Shown here: positions 6,828-12,921 of the stretch, one piece after another
Numbering within the stretch: the first letter of the stretch is position 1
Layout: every line of letters starts with the position of its first letter
Virus record (IMG/VR): IMGVR_UViG_3300033146_002714
Location: 1-39,891 of that record
DNA from: a virus
Direction: 5' to 3' (one strand)
DNA: 39,891 nt
Program-made: the position numbers and the translations under genes
Notes under the pieces: model-generated
What the model was told of the DNA's origin: nothing
The model's input: only the letters and a program-made list of their open reading frames with translations
The model's database searches: none

Positions 6828-6928
6828 ACAAGATTTGGGATTTTTTGCTTCAAATCTTTAGTACATTTTATCCTTGACAAAAGTGCGAAGCTGTGGTAGA
6901 ATTATAAAAACCTTCCGCGTGCGGACGG
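6828..6928 (+). promoter_or_regulatory. TTGACA-hairpin cassette, copy B
   Basis: GATTTGGGAT word, TTGACA (6874-6879), 17-base spacer, TAGAAT (6897-6902), hairpin CCTTCCGCGTGCGGACGG (6911-6928). The 31 bases between TTGACA and the hairpin are identical to those of copy A. Confidence 0.7.
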
Positions 6929-6935
6929 CAAATAG

Positions 6936-6966
6936 AAAGAGGCTAATTTCTAGCCCCTCTTTTTTA
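6936..6966. terminator. Bidirectional terminator
   Basis: GAGGCTAATTTCTAGCCCCTC makes a stem followed by six T on the plus strand and by TTTCTATTTG on the minus strand. It ends the unit 7169-7879 / 6964-7140. Confidence 0.65.
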
Positions 6967-7140
6967 CTTTGCGTTACCTTCAGCTTCTGTGTAAAGTTCT
7001 AATATTTCATTCGCTCCAACTTTGCCCCAGTCGCTAACATGGTCGGATTCTGTTCCATTGCTTATCATGTCGAGATACTCCTCTTCGGTCATCTCTTTTT
7101 CGAACCCCATTGCTACCAATAAATTAAATTTTACTATCAT
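6964..7140 (-). CDS. Small acidic protein, 58 aa
   Basis: I place the start at ATG 7140 because CACAGGTGAAAGC precedes it directly; the longer frame from 7182 has no ribosome binding site. The protein reads MIVKFNLLVAMGFEKEMTEE and is acidic. It is the second gene after the exonuclease gene, with a 28-base gap, so they probably share a transcript. No family recognised. Confidence 0.65.
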   Translation of the reverse strand: MIVKFNLLVAMGFEKEMTEEEYLDMISNGTESDHVSDWGKVGANEILELYTEAEGNAK

Positions 7141-7168
7141 GCTTTCACCTGTGGTGCAAGGGTGGGAC

Positions 7169-7879
7169 TTAAAGCTTCCCACTTGCTTGCATTTCCTTTC
7201 TTTTTTTCTGTGGAATAGTCCAACAGTATCGATTGATGGTCTTTTTCATTTTCTTGTGTTGTTTGAAGCATTGCGCCATAATTTGAGTTTCGATTAAAAC
7301 ATCTGAAAGCCCTGTATGGTCCTCTTCAAAAGAGTTATCACCGGTTAAGTATCTATAGCCGACCTCTGCTGATGTTTGAAGGTTCCCCGCAGGTGATACG
7401 AAATCATTCTCAAAAGCAAATTTTACGAATCTCGTTTGAGTGTAAAGAACTTGGCAAGCCATTGACCAAATACATTCGAACTTAGTGCCATATGGAAAAA
7501 AATATCTGAATTTGCTTTTAGTTAAAAATCTTTGAGTTGTGTTCAATGCTGACATGTCAAAGTTTGCGTTGTATGCCATTACTGTTTTTATACTGTACTT
7601 TTTCATTAATGCTAGTAAAATAACTCTAGCTGTATAAAAGTTAACTACTTGAAATTTTTTGTTTTTAATCCCTTGAAGATACATAGGAATTTTTTTTGCG
7701 TAGTATGCTGACTGCATTAACTCTGATTCACCATAGAAAATTTCTGATATTATCAAGGATTGAGTCTCGTAAATGTTTCCTTGCCTGTCTGTCACTGCAA
7801 AACCTAAGTCATACACCAAAGAGTCTGTTGTATCGTTTGCAGTTTCCACGTCTACTACTAAAAAATATTGCTTTTTCAT
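7169..7879 (-). CDS. DEDDh 3'-5' exonuclease (DnaQ-like)
   Basis: This 236-aa protein carries the three exonuclease motifs in order. Motif I is VVDVETAN near residue 10 (Asp-x-Glu), motif II is AYNANFDMSAL near residue 103 (Asn-xx-Phe-Asp), and motif III is EEDHTGLSDVLIE near residue 186, with His four residues before Asp, the DEDDh pattern. These residues bind the two metal ions that hydrolyse 3' nucleotides. Without an attached polymerase it could serve repair, replication or nucleotide recycling. The start follows AAAAGGAGACTTTAAA and the promoter at 7946-7974. Its 85-bp promoter/leader is identical to that of the HAD gene at 8424-8957. Confidence 0.85.
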   Translation of the reverse strand: MKKQYFLVVDVETANDTTDSLVYDLGFAVTDRQGNIYETQSLIISEIFYGESELMQSAYYAKKIPMYLQGIKNKKFQVVNFYTARVILLALMKKYSIKTVMAYNANFDMSALNTTQRFLTKSKFRYFFPYGTKFECIWSMACQVLYTQTRFVKFAFENDFVSPAGNLQTSAEVGYRYLTGDNSFEEDHTGLSDVLIETQIMAQCFKQHKKMKKTINRYCWTIPQKKRKEMQASGKL

Positions 7880-7945
7880 TTTAAAGTCTCCTTTTGTTTT
7901 ACGTCCTTTAGACGATTTAAGCTGTTTCTCAATTGCTTATAACTT

Positions 7946-7974
7946 ATTATACCATGGATAGACCAACTACGCAA
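7946..7974 (-). promoter_or_regulatory. Promoter of the exonuclease gene
   Basis: Minus strand: TTGCGT, 17-base spacer ending ATGG, TATAAT. Confidence 0.75.
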
Positions 7975-7989
7975 GAGGGAATATTGCAC

Positions 7990-8089
7990 AAAGATTTGGG
8001 ATATTTGAGATGAATCTTTGTATAGTTTTTTACTTGACAAAAACTTCAAACTGTGATATGATTGCGTTTTACCTTCCGCGTGCGGACGG
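7990..8089 (+). promoter_or_regulatory. TTGACA-hairpin cassette, copy C
   Basis: AAAGATTTGGGATATTT, TTGACA (8034-8039), 17-base spacer, TATGAT (8057-8062), hairpin CCTTCCGCGTGCGGACGG (8072-8089). A credible plus-strand promoter. Confidence 0.7.
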
Positions 8090-8090
8090 C

Positions 8091-8115
8091 AAAACAGAGA
8101 CCCTTTCGAGTCTCC
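8091..8115 (-). terminator. Terminator of the membrane-protein gene
   Basis: Minus strand: GGAGAC...GTCTCT stem followed by GTTTTG. The T-run directly abuts the cassette hairpin. Confidence 0.6.
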
Positions 8116-8123
8116 GATTATTG

Positions 8124-8387
8124 CTATTTGTCAACCCTCTCTTTTAAATCGTCCCACTTTTGATTCTCTTCTGCGGCTCTTCGGCTTCTCCTTCTTCTTG
8201 TTTGTTTTCTTCGATTCCGTCTCACTAGAGAGTAGACAGGAAGTAGAACAGCCAACGCAATCCATGTAACGGGACCGTTTAAAAATAATCTTAAATAAGA
8301 TAAATCTATGTTGTAGTACTCTTCAATAAAATAAACTACAGTAAGGGCTAAAGAATAAAGAATTATTGTTACTAGTATATTAAACAT
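8124..8387 (-). CDS. Small membrane protein, 87 aa
   Basis: The start is the ATG at 8387 after GAAGAGGTGCAAA; an earlier ATG lies inside the upstream gene without such a site. Two hydrophobic segments (about residues 3-21, FNILVTIILYSLALTVVYF, and 38-55, GPVTWIALAVLLPVYSLV) are followed by an Arg-rich tail (RRNRRKQTRRRRSRR), so the C-terminus should be cytoplasmic. It follows the HAD gene by 36 bases in the same unit. Function unknown; phage early membrane proteins of this type sometimes alter the host envelope. Confidence 0.7.
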   Translation of the reverse strand: MFNILVTIILYSLALTVVYFIEEYYNIDLSYLRLFLNGPVTWIALAVLLPVYSLVRRNRRKQTRRRRSRRAAEENQKWDDLKERVDK

Positions 8388-8423
8388 TTTGCACCTCTTC
8401 CTTTTAAAGTGATGGTGCAAGGG

Positions 8424-8957
8424 CTATCCCTCGCACGCTATGGTTGATATGATTTTTTCTATTTTTTCTAAAATGTTTTCTCGGTATGTTTGACCACCAA
8501 GAGGAGCTAAGCACTTTGTAGCATTTACTGATTTTCTAAGTTTTTTAGTGTTCCACCTTTTAAGGACTTCTCTGTTGTCGTCTACTAAAATTTGGTAGTC
8601 CTTACAACCTTTTTTAATGATTGACTGTTTGGGTGTTCCGTAAGGAATTGCAAAAAATCTGTCTATGTCTAGTACGTATTGGCTACCCAACCAAGCAGCT
8701 TTGGAAAATTCACACTCTTTCTGATACTTATAGGTTGCTTCCATAGGTGTCCAAGTAATAACTCCGATTTTTAGATTAACTTCGTATATGTCTGCAAGTT
8801 CCTCTATATCAGCAAATAAAGCGTATATGTCTAACATAGGTCTTAGTATCTCGAATATCTCTTGTTTTTCGTCCCTAAGAGCTTCCAACCAACCCTCTTC
8901 ATTATATAAGTCTGCTATCGTTCCGTCCATATCAAACCACACATTTACTTTTTTCAT
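8424..8957 (-). CDS. HAD-superfamily phosphatase, 5'-nucleotidase-like
   Basis: This 177-aa protein has all four HAD motifs. Motif I is FDMDGT near residue 8 (nucleophile Asp and acid/base Asp), motif II is the Thr in VITWTP near residue 68, motif III is the Lys in GTPKQSI near 110, and motif IV is LVDDN near 125. The small cap after motif I (EEGWLEALRDEK) resembles the 5'(3')-deoxyribonucleotidase group, so dephosphorylation of nucleotides or nucleic acid ends is likely. It is first in an operon with the membrane protein and uses the duplicated 85-bp leader. Confidence 0.8.
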   Translation of the reverse strand: MKKVNVWFDMDGTIADLYNEEGWLEALRDEKQEIFEILRPMLDIYALFADIEELADIYEVNLKIGVITWTPMEATYKYQKECEFSKAAWLGSQYVLDIDRFFAIPYGTPKQSIIKKGCKDYQILVDDNREVLKRWNTKKLRKSVNATKCLAPLGGQTYRENILEKIEKIISTIACEG

Positions 8958-9023
8958 TTTAAAGTCTCCTTTTGTTTTACGTCCTTTAGACGATTTAAGC
9001 TGTTTCTCAATTGCTTATAACTT

Positions 9024-9052
9024 ATTATACCATGACTAGAGCAAGAACGCAA
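9024..9052 (-). promoter_or_regulatory. Promoter of the HAD gene
   Basis: Minus strand: TTGCGT, 17-base spacer ending ATGG, TATAAT. Same -35 and -10 as the exonuclease promoter but a different spacer sequence. Confidence 0.75.
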
Positions 9053-9066
9053 GAGGGAATAGTAGC

Positions 9067-9167
9067 CAAACATTCGGGATTTTTGATCTAAATCTTTGTG
9101 CAATTTTTTACTTGACAAAAAGCTGAAATCATGTTCTCACTCCCAAATACCTTCCGCGTGCGGACGG
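9067..9167 (+). promoter_or_regulatory. TTGACA-hairpin cassette, copy D (no -10)
   Basis: CATTCGGGATTTTT, TTGACA (9112-9117), 32 bases, hairpin CCTTCCGCGTGCGGACGG (9150-9167). At the -10 position it reads TCTCAC, so it is unlikely to work as a promoter although every other part is kept. Confidence 0.6.
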
Positions 9168-9168
9168 C

Positions 9169-9195
9169 AAAACAGAGAGGCTTTTACACCTCTCA
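9169..9195 (-). terminator. Terminator of the radical SAM unit
   Basis: Minus strand: GAGAGG...CCTCTC stem followed by TGTTTTG. Confidence 0.6.
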
Positions 9196-9201
9196 TTTGT
9201 T

Positions 9202-10077
9202 TTAGAATATTAAACTGGCTTTATCGTCCCACTGTGAATATAGCTTACAATCCTCTCTTAGAATCAAGTATTTAAAAGTATCTTTGTCCTCTTCCTTACT
9301 CATGCAATCCGAATCAATTACCACAGACATTTCTCGGTAAGAATATTTTTTTGCCCCATATTCTAAAACCCCCATAAGCTTACAGCTGTTGAATAAAAAT
9401 TCTTTAATGCGGTCTACGCTGTTGTCACTTAGTCTGTTTTTATTAATCCATTTGTTTTGGTCGTTTTCTTCCTCTGAGGTATAAAGAACTCGAAAAGTAA
9501 CTTGGTCTGCCAAGAATACGTTTTTTGCAATGTCTAGAATATCTTCTGGCAGAAGCTCCTCAAAACTGCTAGTAAGATTTATTGATAACCTTAAATTAAA
9601 ATCATATTTTTTAATACTCGCGCACAGTTCAGCTAAATCTAGCTCTATGCTTTTCGGCACTTGCAGCGTATCTCTATTTCTACGATTGAGAAAAGATGAC
9701 ACACTCAGACTAATGGTTGACACTCCAACATGGTTTCTTAAGAATCTTAGGTAACTGTCATCTAGCAGGACTCCTGTTGTTTGCATTTCTACACATCTAA
9801 AAGGTTTTTCTAGAGCGTTGTTGATAGTTCCGAAGGACTGTAGGAAATGTTTGTTCTGCTGTGGTTCTGAATTACCTGTTAGCATTACAGTATTACAACC
9901 ATTATCCCTTGCAAATTCTAATCTTTTGATATAGTCCTTCATATATAAATCATAAAATGGACTGTTTTCCTCTAATTGGTTTTTGTAGTTCTCTGCGTTC
10001 ATTTGTGACACGCAGAACTTGCAATTGTTAATACATTTCTTATTAGGTACTACTACTGATAAGCTTTGAATTTTCAT
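9202..10077 (-). CDS. Radical SAM enzyme of unknown substrate
   Basis: This 291-aa protein begins MKIQSLSVVVPNKKCINNCK and has the CxxxCxxC iron-sulfur motif (CINNCKFC) near residue 15. A TGNSEP stretch near residue 70 corresponds to the GGEP-type S-adenosylmethionine contact. The rest fits a TIM-barrel of normal size. Enzymes of this class cleave S-adenosylmethionine to start radical chemistry such as methylthiolation, nucleoside or peptide modification. The start at 10077 is fixed by GAAGAGGTGTAAAC, which lies in the end of the upstream gene (2-base gap). Its partner is a membrane protein; the substrate cannot be told from sequence. Confidence 0.85.
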   Translation of the reverse strand: MKIQSLSVVVPNKKCINNCKFCVSQMNAENYKNQLEENSPFYDLYMKDYIKRLEFARDNGCNTVMLTGNSEPQQNKHFLQSFGTINNALEKPFRCVEMQTTGVLLDDSYLRFLRNHVGVSTISLSVSSFLNRRNRDTLQVPKSIELDLAELCASIKKYDFNLRLSINLTSSFEELLPEDILDIAKNVFLADQVTFRVLYTSEEENDQNKWINKNRLSDNSVDRIKEFLFNSCKLMGVLEYGAKKYSYREMSVVIDSDCMSKEEDKDTFKYLILREDCKLYSQWDDKASLIF

Positions 10078-10079
10078 GT

Positions 10080-10655
10080 TTACACCTCTTCCCAAAATTT
10101 TAAATATCCTTTTGTATCACTAACTTCTTTTTCTTCTTCCCTTCTTCTGTACTCGAACTCTTTTAGATAACTCATTAAAAATACGCTCATTCCTTTTTTT
10201 GTTTTAATTATTTCCTTTGCTTTTTGTGTCGAATAGTCAAGGTTGAGATTATAAGTAATAGACACACCTTCTCTCATACTAAATCTTTTCGTATGTTGTG
10301 AAATACCTTTTCTTTTAAAATATATTGTTAAATTATCAAAGTTGCTTTTGCTATATCCTATGTAGTCAATGTTTAAATTCTTTAAGGTTATAAATCTCTG
10401 GTCTTGTAAGTCATTCACGTTAAAATTTGCACTAACTATTATAGTTAAAAGCATCAATGCGAGATACGTTACAAAGATACCAATCGGCAACTGAATCTCA
10501 AAATCCATTATAGTGTAACCGGTCCCAAAGCCTAAAGCTATTACTGCGACAGGAAGCATTATTATCGACGTAAAAAACGCAAACTTGTTTAAAAATTTAT
10601 CTATCTTCTCATTCCTATTTATTTTACTTCCATCAAATCTGATTATTTTTTCCAT
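10080..10655 (-). CDS. Two-pass membrane protein, 191 aa
   Basis: The start is ATG 10655 after AAAAGGAGATAAA; the longer frame from 10697 runs into the promoter. Residues about 22-46 (FAFFTSIIMLPVAVIALG) and 56-77 (GIFVTYLALMLLTIIVSA) are membrane segments joined by a short loop. The C-terminal 110 residues are soluble with a charged helical end (EFEYRRREEEKEV). The topology resembles small PH-like or signalling membrane proteins, but I do not recognise the family. It is cotranscribed and probably translationally coupled with the radical SAM gene. Confidence 0.7.
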   Translation of the reverse strand: MEKIIRFDGSKINRNEKIDKFLNKFAFFTSIIMLPVAVIALGFGTGYTIMDFEIQLPIGIFVTYLALMLLTIIVSANFNVNDLQDQRFITLKNLNIDYIGYSKSNFDNLTIYFKRKGISQHTKRFSMREGVSITYNLNLDYSTQKAKEIIKTKKGMSVFLMSYLKEFEYRRREEEKEVSDTKGYLKFWEEV

Positions 10656-10708
10656 TTTATCTCCTTTTGATAAGCTCTTGATGTTTTCCTGCCCCATCTC
10701 TTAATACT

Positions 10709-10737
10709 ATTATACCATGGCGCAAGAGTAAAAGCAA
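10709..10737 (-). promoter_or_regulatory. Promoter of membrane/radical SAM operon
   Basis: Minus strand: TTGCTT, 17-base spacer ending ATGG, TATAAT. The leader (AGTATTAAGAGATGGGG) matches that of the promoter at 12417, a second leader class. Confidence 0.75.
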
Positions 10738-10761
10738 GTGTTTTAGCATGTAATATTCGCT

Positions 10762-10861
10762 AAAGATTCGGGAGTTTTCCTTTCAATTCTTGTTTATATT
10801 TTCACTTGACAAAAACTCCGAACTGTGCTTCTAATTGAAAATACCTTCCGCGTGCGGACGG
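10762..10861 (+). promoter_or_regulatory. TTGACA-hairpin cassette, copy E
   Basis: AAAGATTCGGGAG, TTGACA (10806-10811), 18-base spacer, TCTAAT, hairpin CCTTCCGCGTGCGGACGG (10844-10861). A weak promoter is possible with the longer spacer. Confidence 0.6.
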
Positions 10862-10900
10862 CAAAGTAGACCTATCTCCCCAAGGGAAACAAGTCTACCT
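10862..10900 (-). terminator. Possible terminator after the tRNA-like element
   Basis: Minus strand: GTAGAC (10893-10898) and GTCTAC (10866-10871) can pair across a 21-base interior, followed by TTTGCC. Weaker than the other terminators in the region. Confidence 0.4.
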
Positions 10901-10922
10901 CTAACAGTAAAACAAGGTTAAG

Positions 10923-10965
10923 AGTGACGAGAGGGAGTCGAACCCTCTTTCAGCCATTCGCCACT
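10923..10965 (-). ncRNA. tRNA-like minihelix (acceptor stem + T arm only)
   Basis: On the minus strand GTGGCGA (10958-10964) pairs with TCGTCAC (10924-10930) as a 7-bp acceptor stem with one G-U. Directly stacked on it is a perfect T arm, GAGGG-TTCGACT-CCCTC (10931-10947), with the canonical T54-T55-C56-x-A58 loop. Only ten bases (ATGGCTGAAA) replace the D and anticodon arms. No CCA is encoded. It starts 7 bases after the stop of 10972-11190. It could be a decayed tRNA (the linker resembles a class II D arm) or a functional tRNA mimic at an mRNA 3' end. Confidence 0.6.
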
Positions 10966-10971
10966 GTAGAA

Positions 10972-11190
10972 TTATTCGGCTTGCTCGTAACGGTCAACAC
11001 CAGCTTTTGGTGCGATTGGTTTCAATTGAACATCAACGTTCTCAAGTCGAACGACAATAGTGCCTTTTGTCATTCCGAACTCTGCACCATCGATGGTATC
11101 GAAACCACCTTCGTTAAGGCATTTTACTACCTCTTTCATTACCATAGTTTTTGCGATTGCTTTTGGGTCGATTTTTTTAACTTTAGCCAT
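10972..11190 (-). CDS. Small hypothetical protein, 72 aa (paralog of 6358-6639)
   Basis: The start is ATG 11190 after ACTTGAAAGGTGGAAATAAA; a GTG four codons upstream overlaps the ribosome binding site and is not used. It shares MAKVKKIDPKA, EFGMTKGTIVV and LKPIAPKAGVDRYEQ with the 93-aa protein at 6358-6639 but lacks the poly-Glu tail. Two promoters precede it, as for the paralog. The tRNA-like element follows its stop codon. Function unknown. Confidence 0.8.
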   Translation of the reverse strand: MAKVKKIDPKAIAKTMVMKEVVKCLNEGGFDTIDGAEFGMTKGTIVVRLENVDVQLKPIAPKAGVDRYEQAE

Positions 11191-11252
11191 TTTTATTTCC
11201 ACCTTTCAAGTAGAAGTCTTAGTTGAGGTTCTGTGTCATTTGCTTATAACTA

Positions 11253-11281
11253 ATTATACCATATAATCAAGTAACTGTCAA
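11253..11281 (-). promoter_or_regulatory. Proximal consensus promoter for 11190 gene
   Basis: Minus strand: TTGACA, 17-base spacer ending ATGG, TATAAT. Confidence 0.85.
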
Positions 11282-11350
11282 CACTTTTTTCAAATTCTTT
11301 TGATTTTCTTTTGAGTGATTATTGAACTAGTTCTCCTTGACTACTATTTA

Positions 11351-11379
11351 ATTATACCACGTTTAGGGTATTTTAACAA
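11351..11379 (-). promoter_or_regulatory. Distal promoter for 11190 gene
   Basis: Minus strand: TTGTTA, 17-base spacer ending GTGG, TATAAT. Confidence 0.75.
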
Positions 11380-11401
11380 GGAAAATCGTATGTAAAAAGT
11401 A

Positions 11402-11502
11402 CTAAACTTTGGGATATTTTAGAGCATAATTTTGTATAGTTTTTTACTTGACAAAACTGCGAAGCTGTGGTATGATCCCAAATACCTTCCGCGTGCGGAC
11501 GG
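11402..11502 (+). promoter_or_regulatory. TTGACA-hairpin cassette, copy F
   Basis: AAACTTTGGGATATTTT, TTGACA (11448-11453), 17-base spacer, TATGAT (11471-11476), hairpin CCTTCCGCGTGCGGACGG (11485-11502). A credible plus-strand promoter. Confidence 0.7.
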
Positions 11503-11532
11503 CAAAACAGGTACCACCATTCGGCAGTACCC
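11503..11532 (-). terminator. Terminator of 11548-11862
   Basis: Minus strand: GGGTAC...GTACC stem followed by TGTTTTG, abutting the cassette hairpin. Confidence 0.55.
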
Positions 11533-11547
11533 ATGTCACTGTTTGTT

Positions 11548-11862
11548 TTATACTTCCTCTTGTAGCTCCTCTAGCACATACATTTCTTCTTTTGAAATAT
11601 ACGTACGGTCATGGTTCCAAACATCATTCTTTGGTGTTGACATTGAAATTCTTACTTGTTCGTCACCCAGCACCAAAAATAAGTCTAATGGAGATTTTGA
11701 GGAATCAATGCTCTTGCCTGTCATTGATGCGATACCATACGACTCAAGGGCATTCTTGATTACTGTTAAAATCTCTGACTTTACGAGTCTTGTGTGACTC
11801 GCATTTGGTACGAAGTACTCTTTGAATGCCTCTGTTGCTACTGCTTTGTTTAATTTTTTCAT
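11548..11862 (-). CDS. Small hypothetical protein, 104 aa
   Basis: The leader (ACTTGAAAGGTGGACAATAAA) matches those of the paralogs at 6358-6639 and 10972-11190. The layout (basic N-terminus, helix with KSEILTVIKNALESYG, then strands LDLFLVLGDEQVRISMS) suggests a distant third member of that family, although direct identity is low. The acidic end reads LEELQEEV. Its promoter is at 11922-11950. Function unknown. Confidence 0.75.
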   Translation of the reverse strand: MKKLNKAVATEAFKEYFVPNASHTRLVKSEILTVIKNALESYGIASMTGKSIDSSKSPLDLFLVLGDEQVRISMSTPKNDVWNHDRTYISKEEMYVLEELQEEV

Positions 11863-11921
11863 TTTTATTGTCCACCTTTCAAGTGAGTTGTTTTTTGTTG
11901 TTTCTCAATTGCTTATAACTT

Positions 11922-11950
11922 ATTATACCATGGATAGACCAACTACACAA
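11922..11950 (-). promoter_or_regulatory. Promoter of the 104-aa gene
   Basis: Minus strand: TTGTGT, 17-base spacer ending ATGG, TATAAT, with the shared AAGTTATAAGC leader. Confidence 0.75.
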
Positions 11951-11960
11951 GAGTAAAATG

Positions 11961-12064
11961 TACCAAAGATTTGGGATATTCCAATTGGAATTTTGGTTAT
12001 AATTTTTCTTGACAAAATGCCCACAGCTGATGATGAACTTAAAATACCTTCCGCGTGCGGACGG
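11961..12064 (+). promoter_or_regulatory. TTGACA-hairpin cassette, copy G (no -10)
   Basis: ACCAAAGATTTGGGATATT, TTGACA (12009-12014), 32 bases, hairpin CCTTCCGCGTGCGGACGG (12047-12064). The -10 position reads GATGAA. The first half is nearly identical to copy H. Confidence 0.6.
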
Positions 12065-12093
12065 CAAATTAGATGCAGTGGTTGCCATCTAAT
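12065..12093 (-). terminator. Terminator
   Basis: Minus strand: ATTAGATG (12086-12093) and CATCTAAT (12068-12075) form a perfect 8-bp stem followed by TTGCC. Confidence 0.5.
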
Positions 12094-12140
12094 CCCAAAA
12101 TCCTTCGCCACAGTCTCTGTAGTAATGGTTCACACCCTCT

Positions 12141-12161
12141 GTGGGCTCCCTTGAAACCCAC
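12141..12161 (-). other. Strong hairpin after the 61-aa gene
   Basis: Minus strand: GTGGGTTTC-AAG-GGAGCCCAC, nine pairs with two G-U. No U-tract follows. A short in-phase frame (about 30 codons ending at TAG 12089) reads through it with protein-like composition but no clear start. Confidence 0.4.
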
Positions 12162-12173
12162 GTCTTAACTTGA

Positions 12174-12359
12174 TTACTGTGGTCTGTACATGTTATCTAA
12201 AATGTCTGAGAATATTTGCTCTGCTATCCCTCGCGTCATCTCTTCATCTTCATCATACTCAGCAAGCATGTCACTGATGATTAAAAGCCAATCTGTGTAA
12301 CCGCCTTCTGTGTATGTCTCAATTTGATATTCCGATAGTGCTTTTTTAAGCTTGTCCAT
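12174..12359 (-). CDS. Small acidic protein, 61 aa
   Basis: The start must be ATG 12359: the promoter (12417-12445) lies inside the longer frame, and AAGGGAGATTCT precedes this ATG. The protein reads MDKLKKALSEYQIETYTEGG with an acidic centre (AEYDEDEEMTRG) and is probably helical. Monocistronic. Function unknown. Confidence 0.7.
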   Translation of the reverse strand: MDKLKKALSEYQIETYTEGGYTDWLLIISDMLAEYDEDEEMTRGIAEQIFSDILDNMYRPQ

Positions 12360-12416
12360 AGAATCTCCCTTGTGCAACGAGGTAGCTATGGTATCCGCTC
12401 CCCATCTCTTAATACT

Positions 12417-12445
12417 ATTATACCATGCCACCTGGTGTCCGTCAA
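12417..12445 (-). promoter_or_regulatory. Promoter of the 61-aa gene
   Basis: Minus strand: TTGACG, 17-base spacer ending ATGG, TATAAT; leader class shared with 10709-10737. Confidence 0.8.
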
Positions 12446-12455
12446 TAGTAAAATG

Positions 12456-12559
12456 TACCAAAGATTCGGGATATTTCAATTGGAATTTTGGTTATAATTT
12501 TTCTTGACAAAATGGCTGATGGTAATAATGAATGCAAAATACCCTCCGCGTGCGGACGG
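12456..12559 (+). promoter_or_regulatory. TTGACA-hairpin cassette, copy H (no -10)
   Basis: ACCAAAGATTCGGGATATTT, TTGACA (12504-12509), 32 bases, hairpin CCCTCCGCGTGCGGACGG (12542-12559). Here one arm base has changed T to C, which leaves the mismatch in place. The -10 position reads AATGAA. Confidence 0.6.
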
Positions 12560-12560
12560 C

Positions 12561-12645
12561 AAAAAATAGCCTGGCAGCCGCAATTATCTTGCGACTTAGC
12601 TACCAATGGTTAATAAGTAGCCGCAATTATCTTACGACTACTTTT
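12561..12645 (-). terminator. Twin terminators with a duplicated core
   Basis: Two copies of a 21-base core (AGCCGCAATTATCTTRCGAC plus T on the plus strand, at 12576 and 12619) each fold into an 8-bp stem on the minus strand. The distal one is followed by six T. They end the unit 12922-13242 / 12652-12873. Confidence 0.6.
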
Positions 12646-12651
12646 GAGCTT

Positions 12652-12873
12652 TTATCTTGCGGAAATCTTTTTAATTTGCAATCCCAGTCCAATCATTGAC
12701 CAACCAACAACGCCGTCAAAAGTAAGTGTTAATACCCACCCCATTAAAGATACGAGCCAGTAATCTGAGAACCCTATCAACATAACGAACGTATTAGTGA
12801 CAACTATTAAAGACAAGCCAAGTACCATGAATAAGATTGAATACACTGCGATTAATTTAGTTGAATTTTTCAT
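12652..12873 (-). CDS. Small membrane protein, 73 aa
   Basis: The start follows GAAGAGGTGTAAA. Residues 7-33 (LIAVYSILFMVLGLSLIVV) and 41-66 (LVSLMGWVLTLTFDGVVGW) are hydrophobic, so the protein is nearly all membrane with a short Lys/Arg tail. It follows 12922-13242 by 48 bases. Function unknown; the small size would also suit a phage superinfection or lysis-related membrane peptide, but nothing specific supports that. Confidence 0.7.
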   Translation of the reverse strand: MKNSTKLIAVYSILFMVLGLSLIVVTNTFVMLIGFSDYWLVSLMGWVLTLTFDGVVGWSMIGLGLQIKKISAR

Positions 12874-12921
12874 TTTACACCTCTTCCCCTCAGTTTAAAG
12901 TCATGAGGTGGACTACTTTAT

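Larger units (their letters stand above)
7872..9034. repeat. 85-bp identical promoter/leader copies (7872-7956 and 8950-9034)
   Basis: Two 85-base segments match exactly. Each covers the -10, the leader with a CGTC-TAAAG-GACG hairpin, the ribosome binding site and the start codon. The genes they precede (exonuclease, HAD phosphatase) are unrelated, so the control region itself has been copied. Confidence 0.85.

Noticed and set aside
10923-10965. Complete tRNA gene or attachment site
   Set aside because: D and anticodon arms are absent and no CCA is coded, so it is no working tRNA; no integrase is in view to support an att site.
11879-12111. Two minus-strand frames over cassette G
   Set aside because: They read through the promoter and cassette with no ribosome binding sites; the repeated DNA keeps them open by chance.
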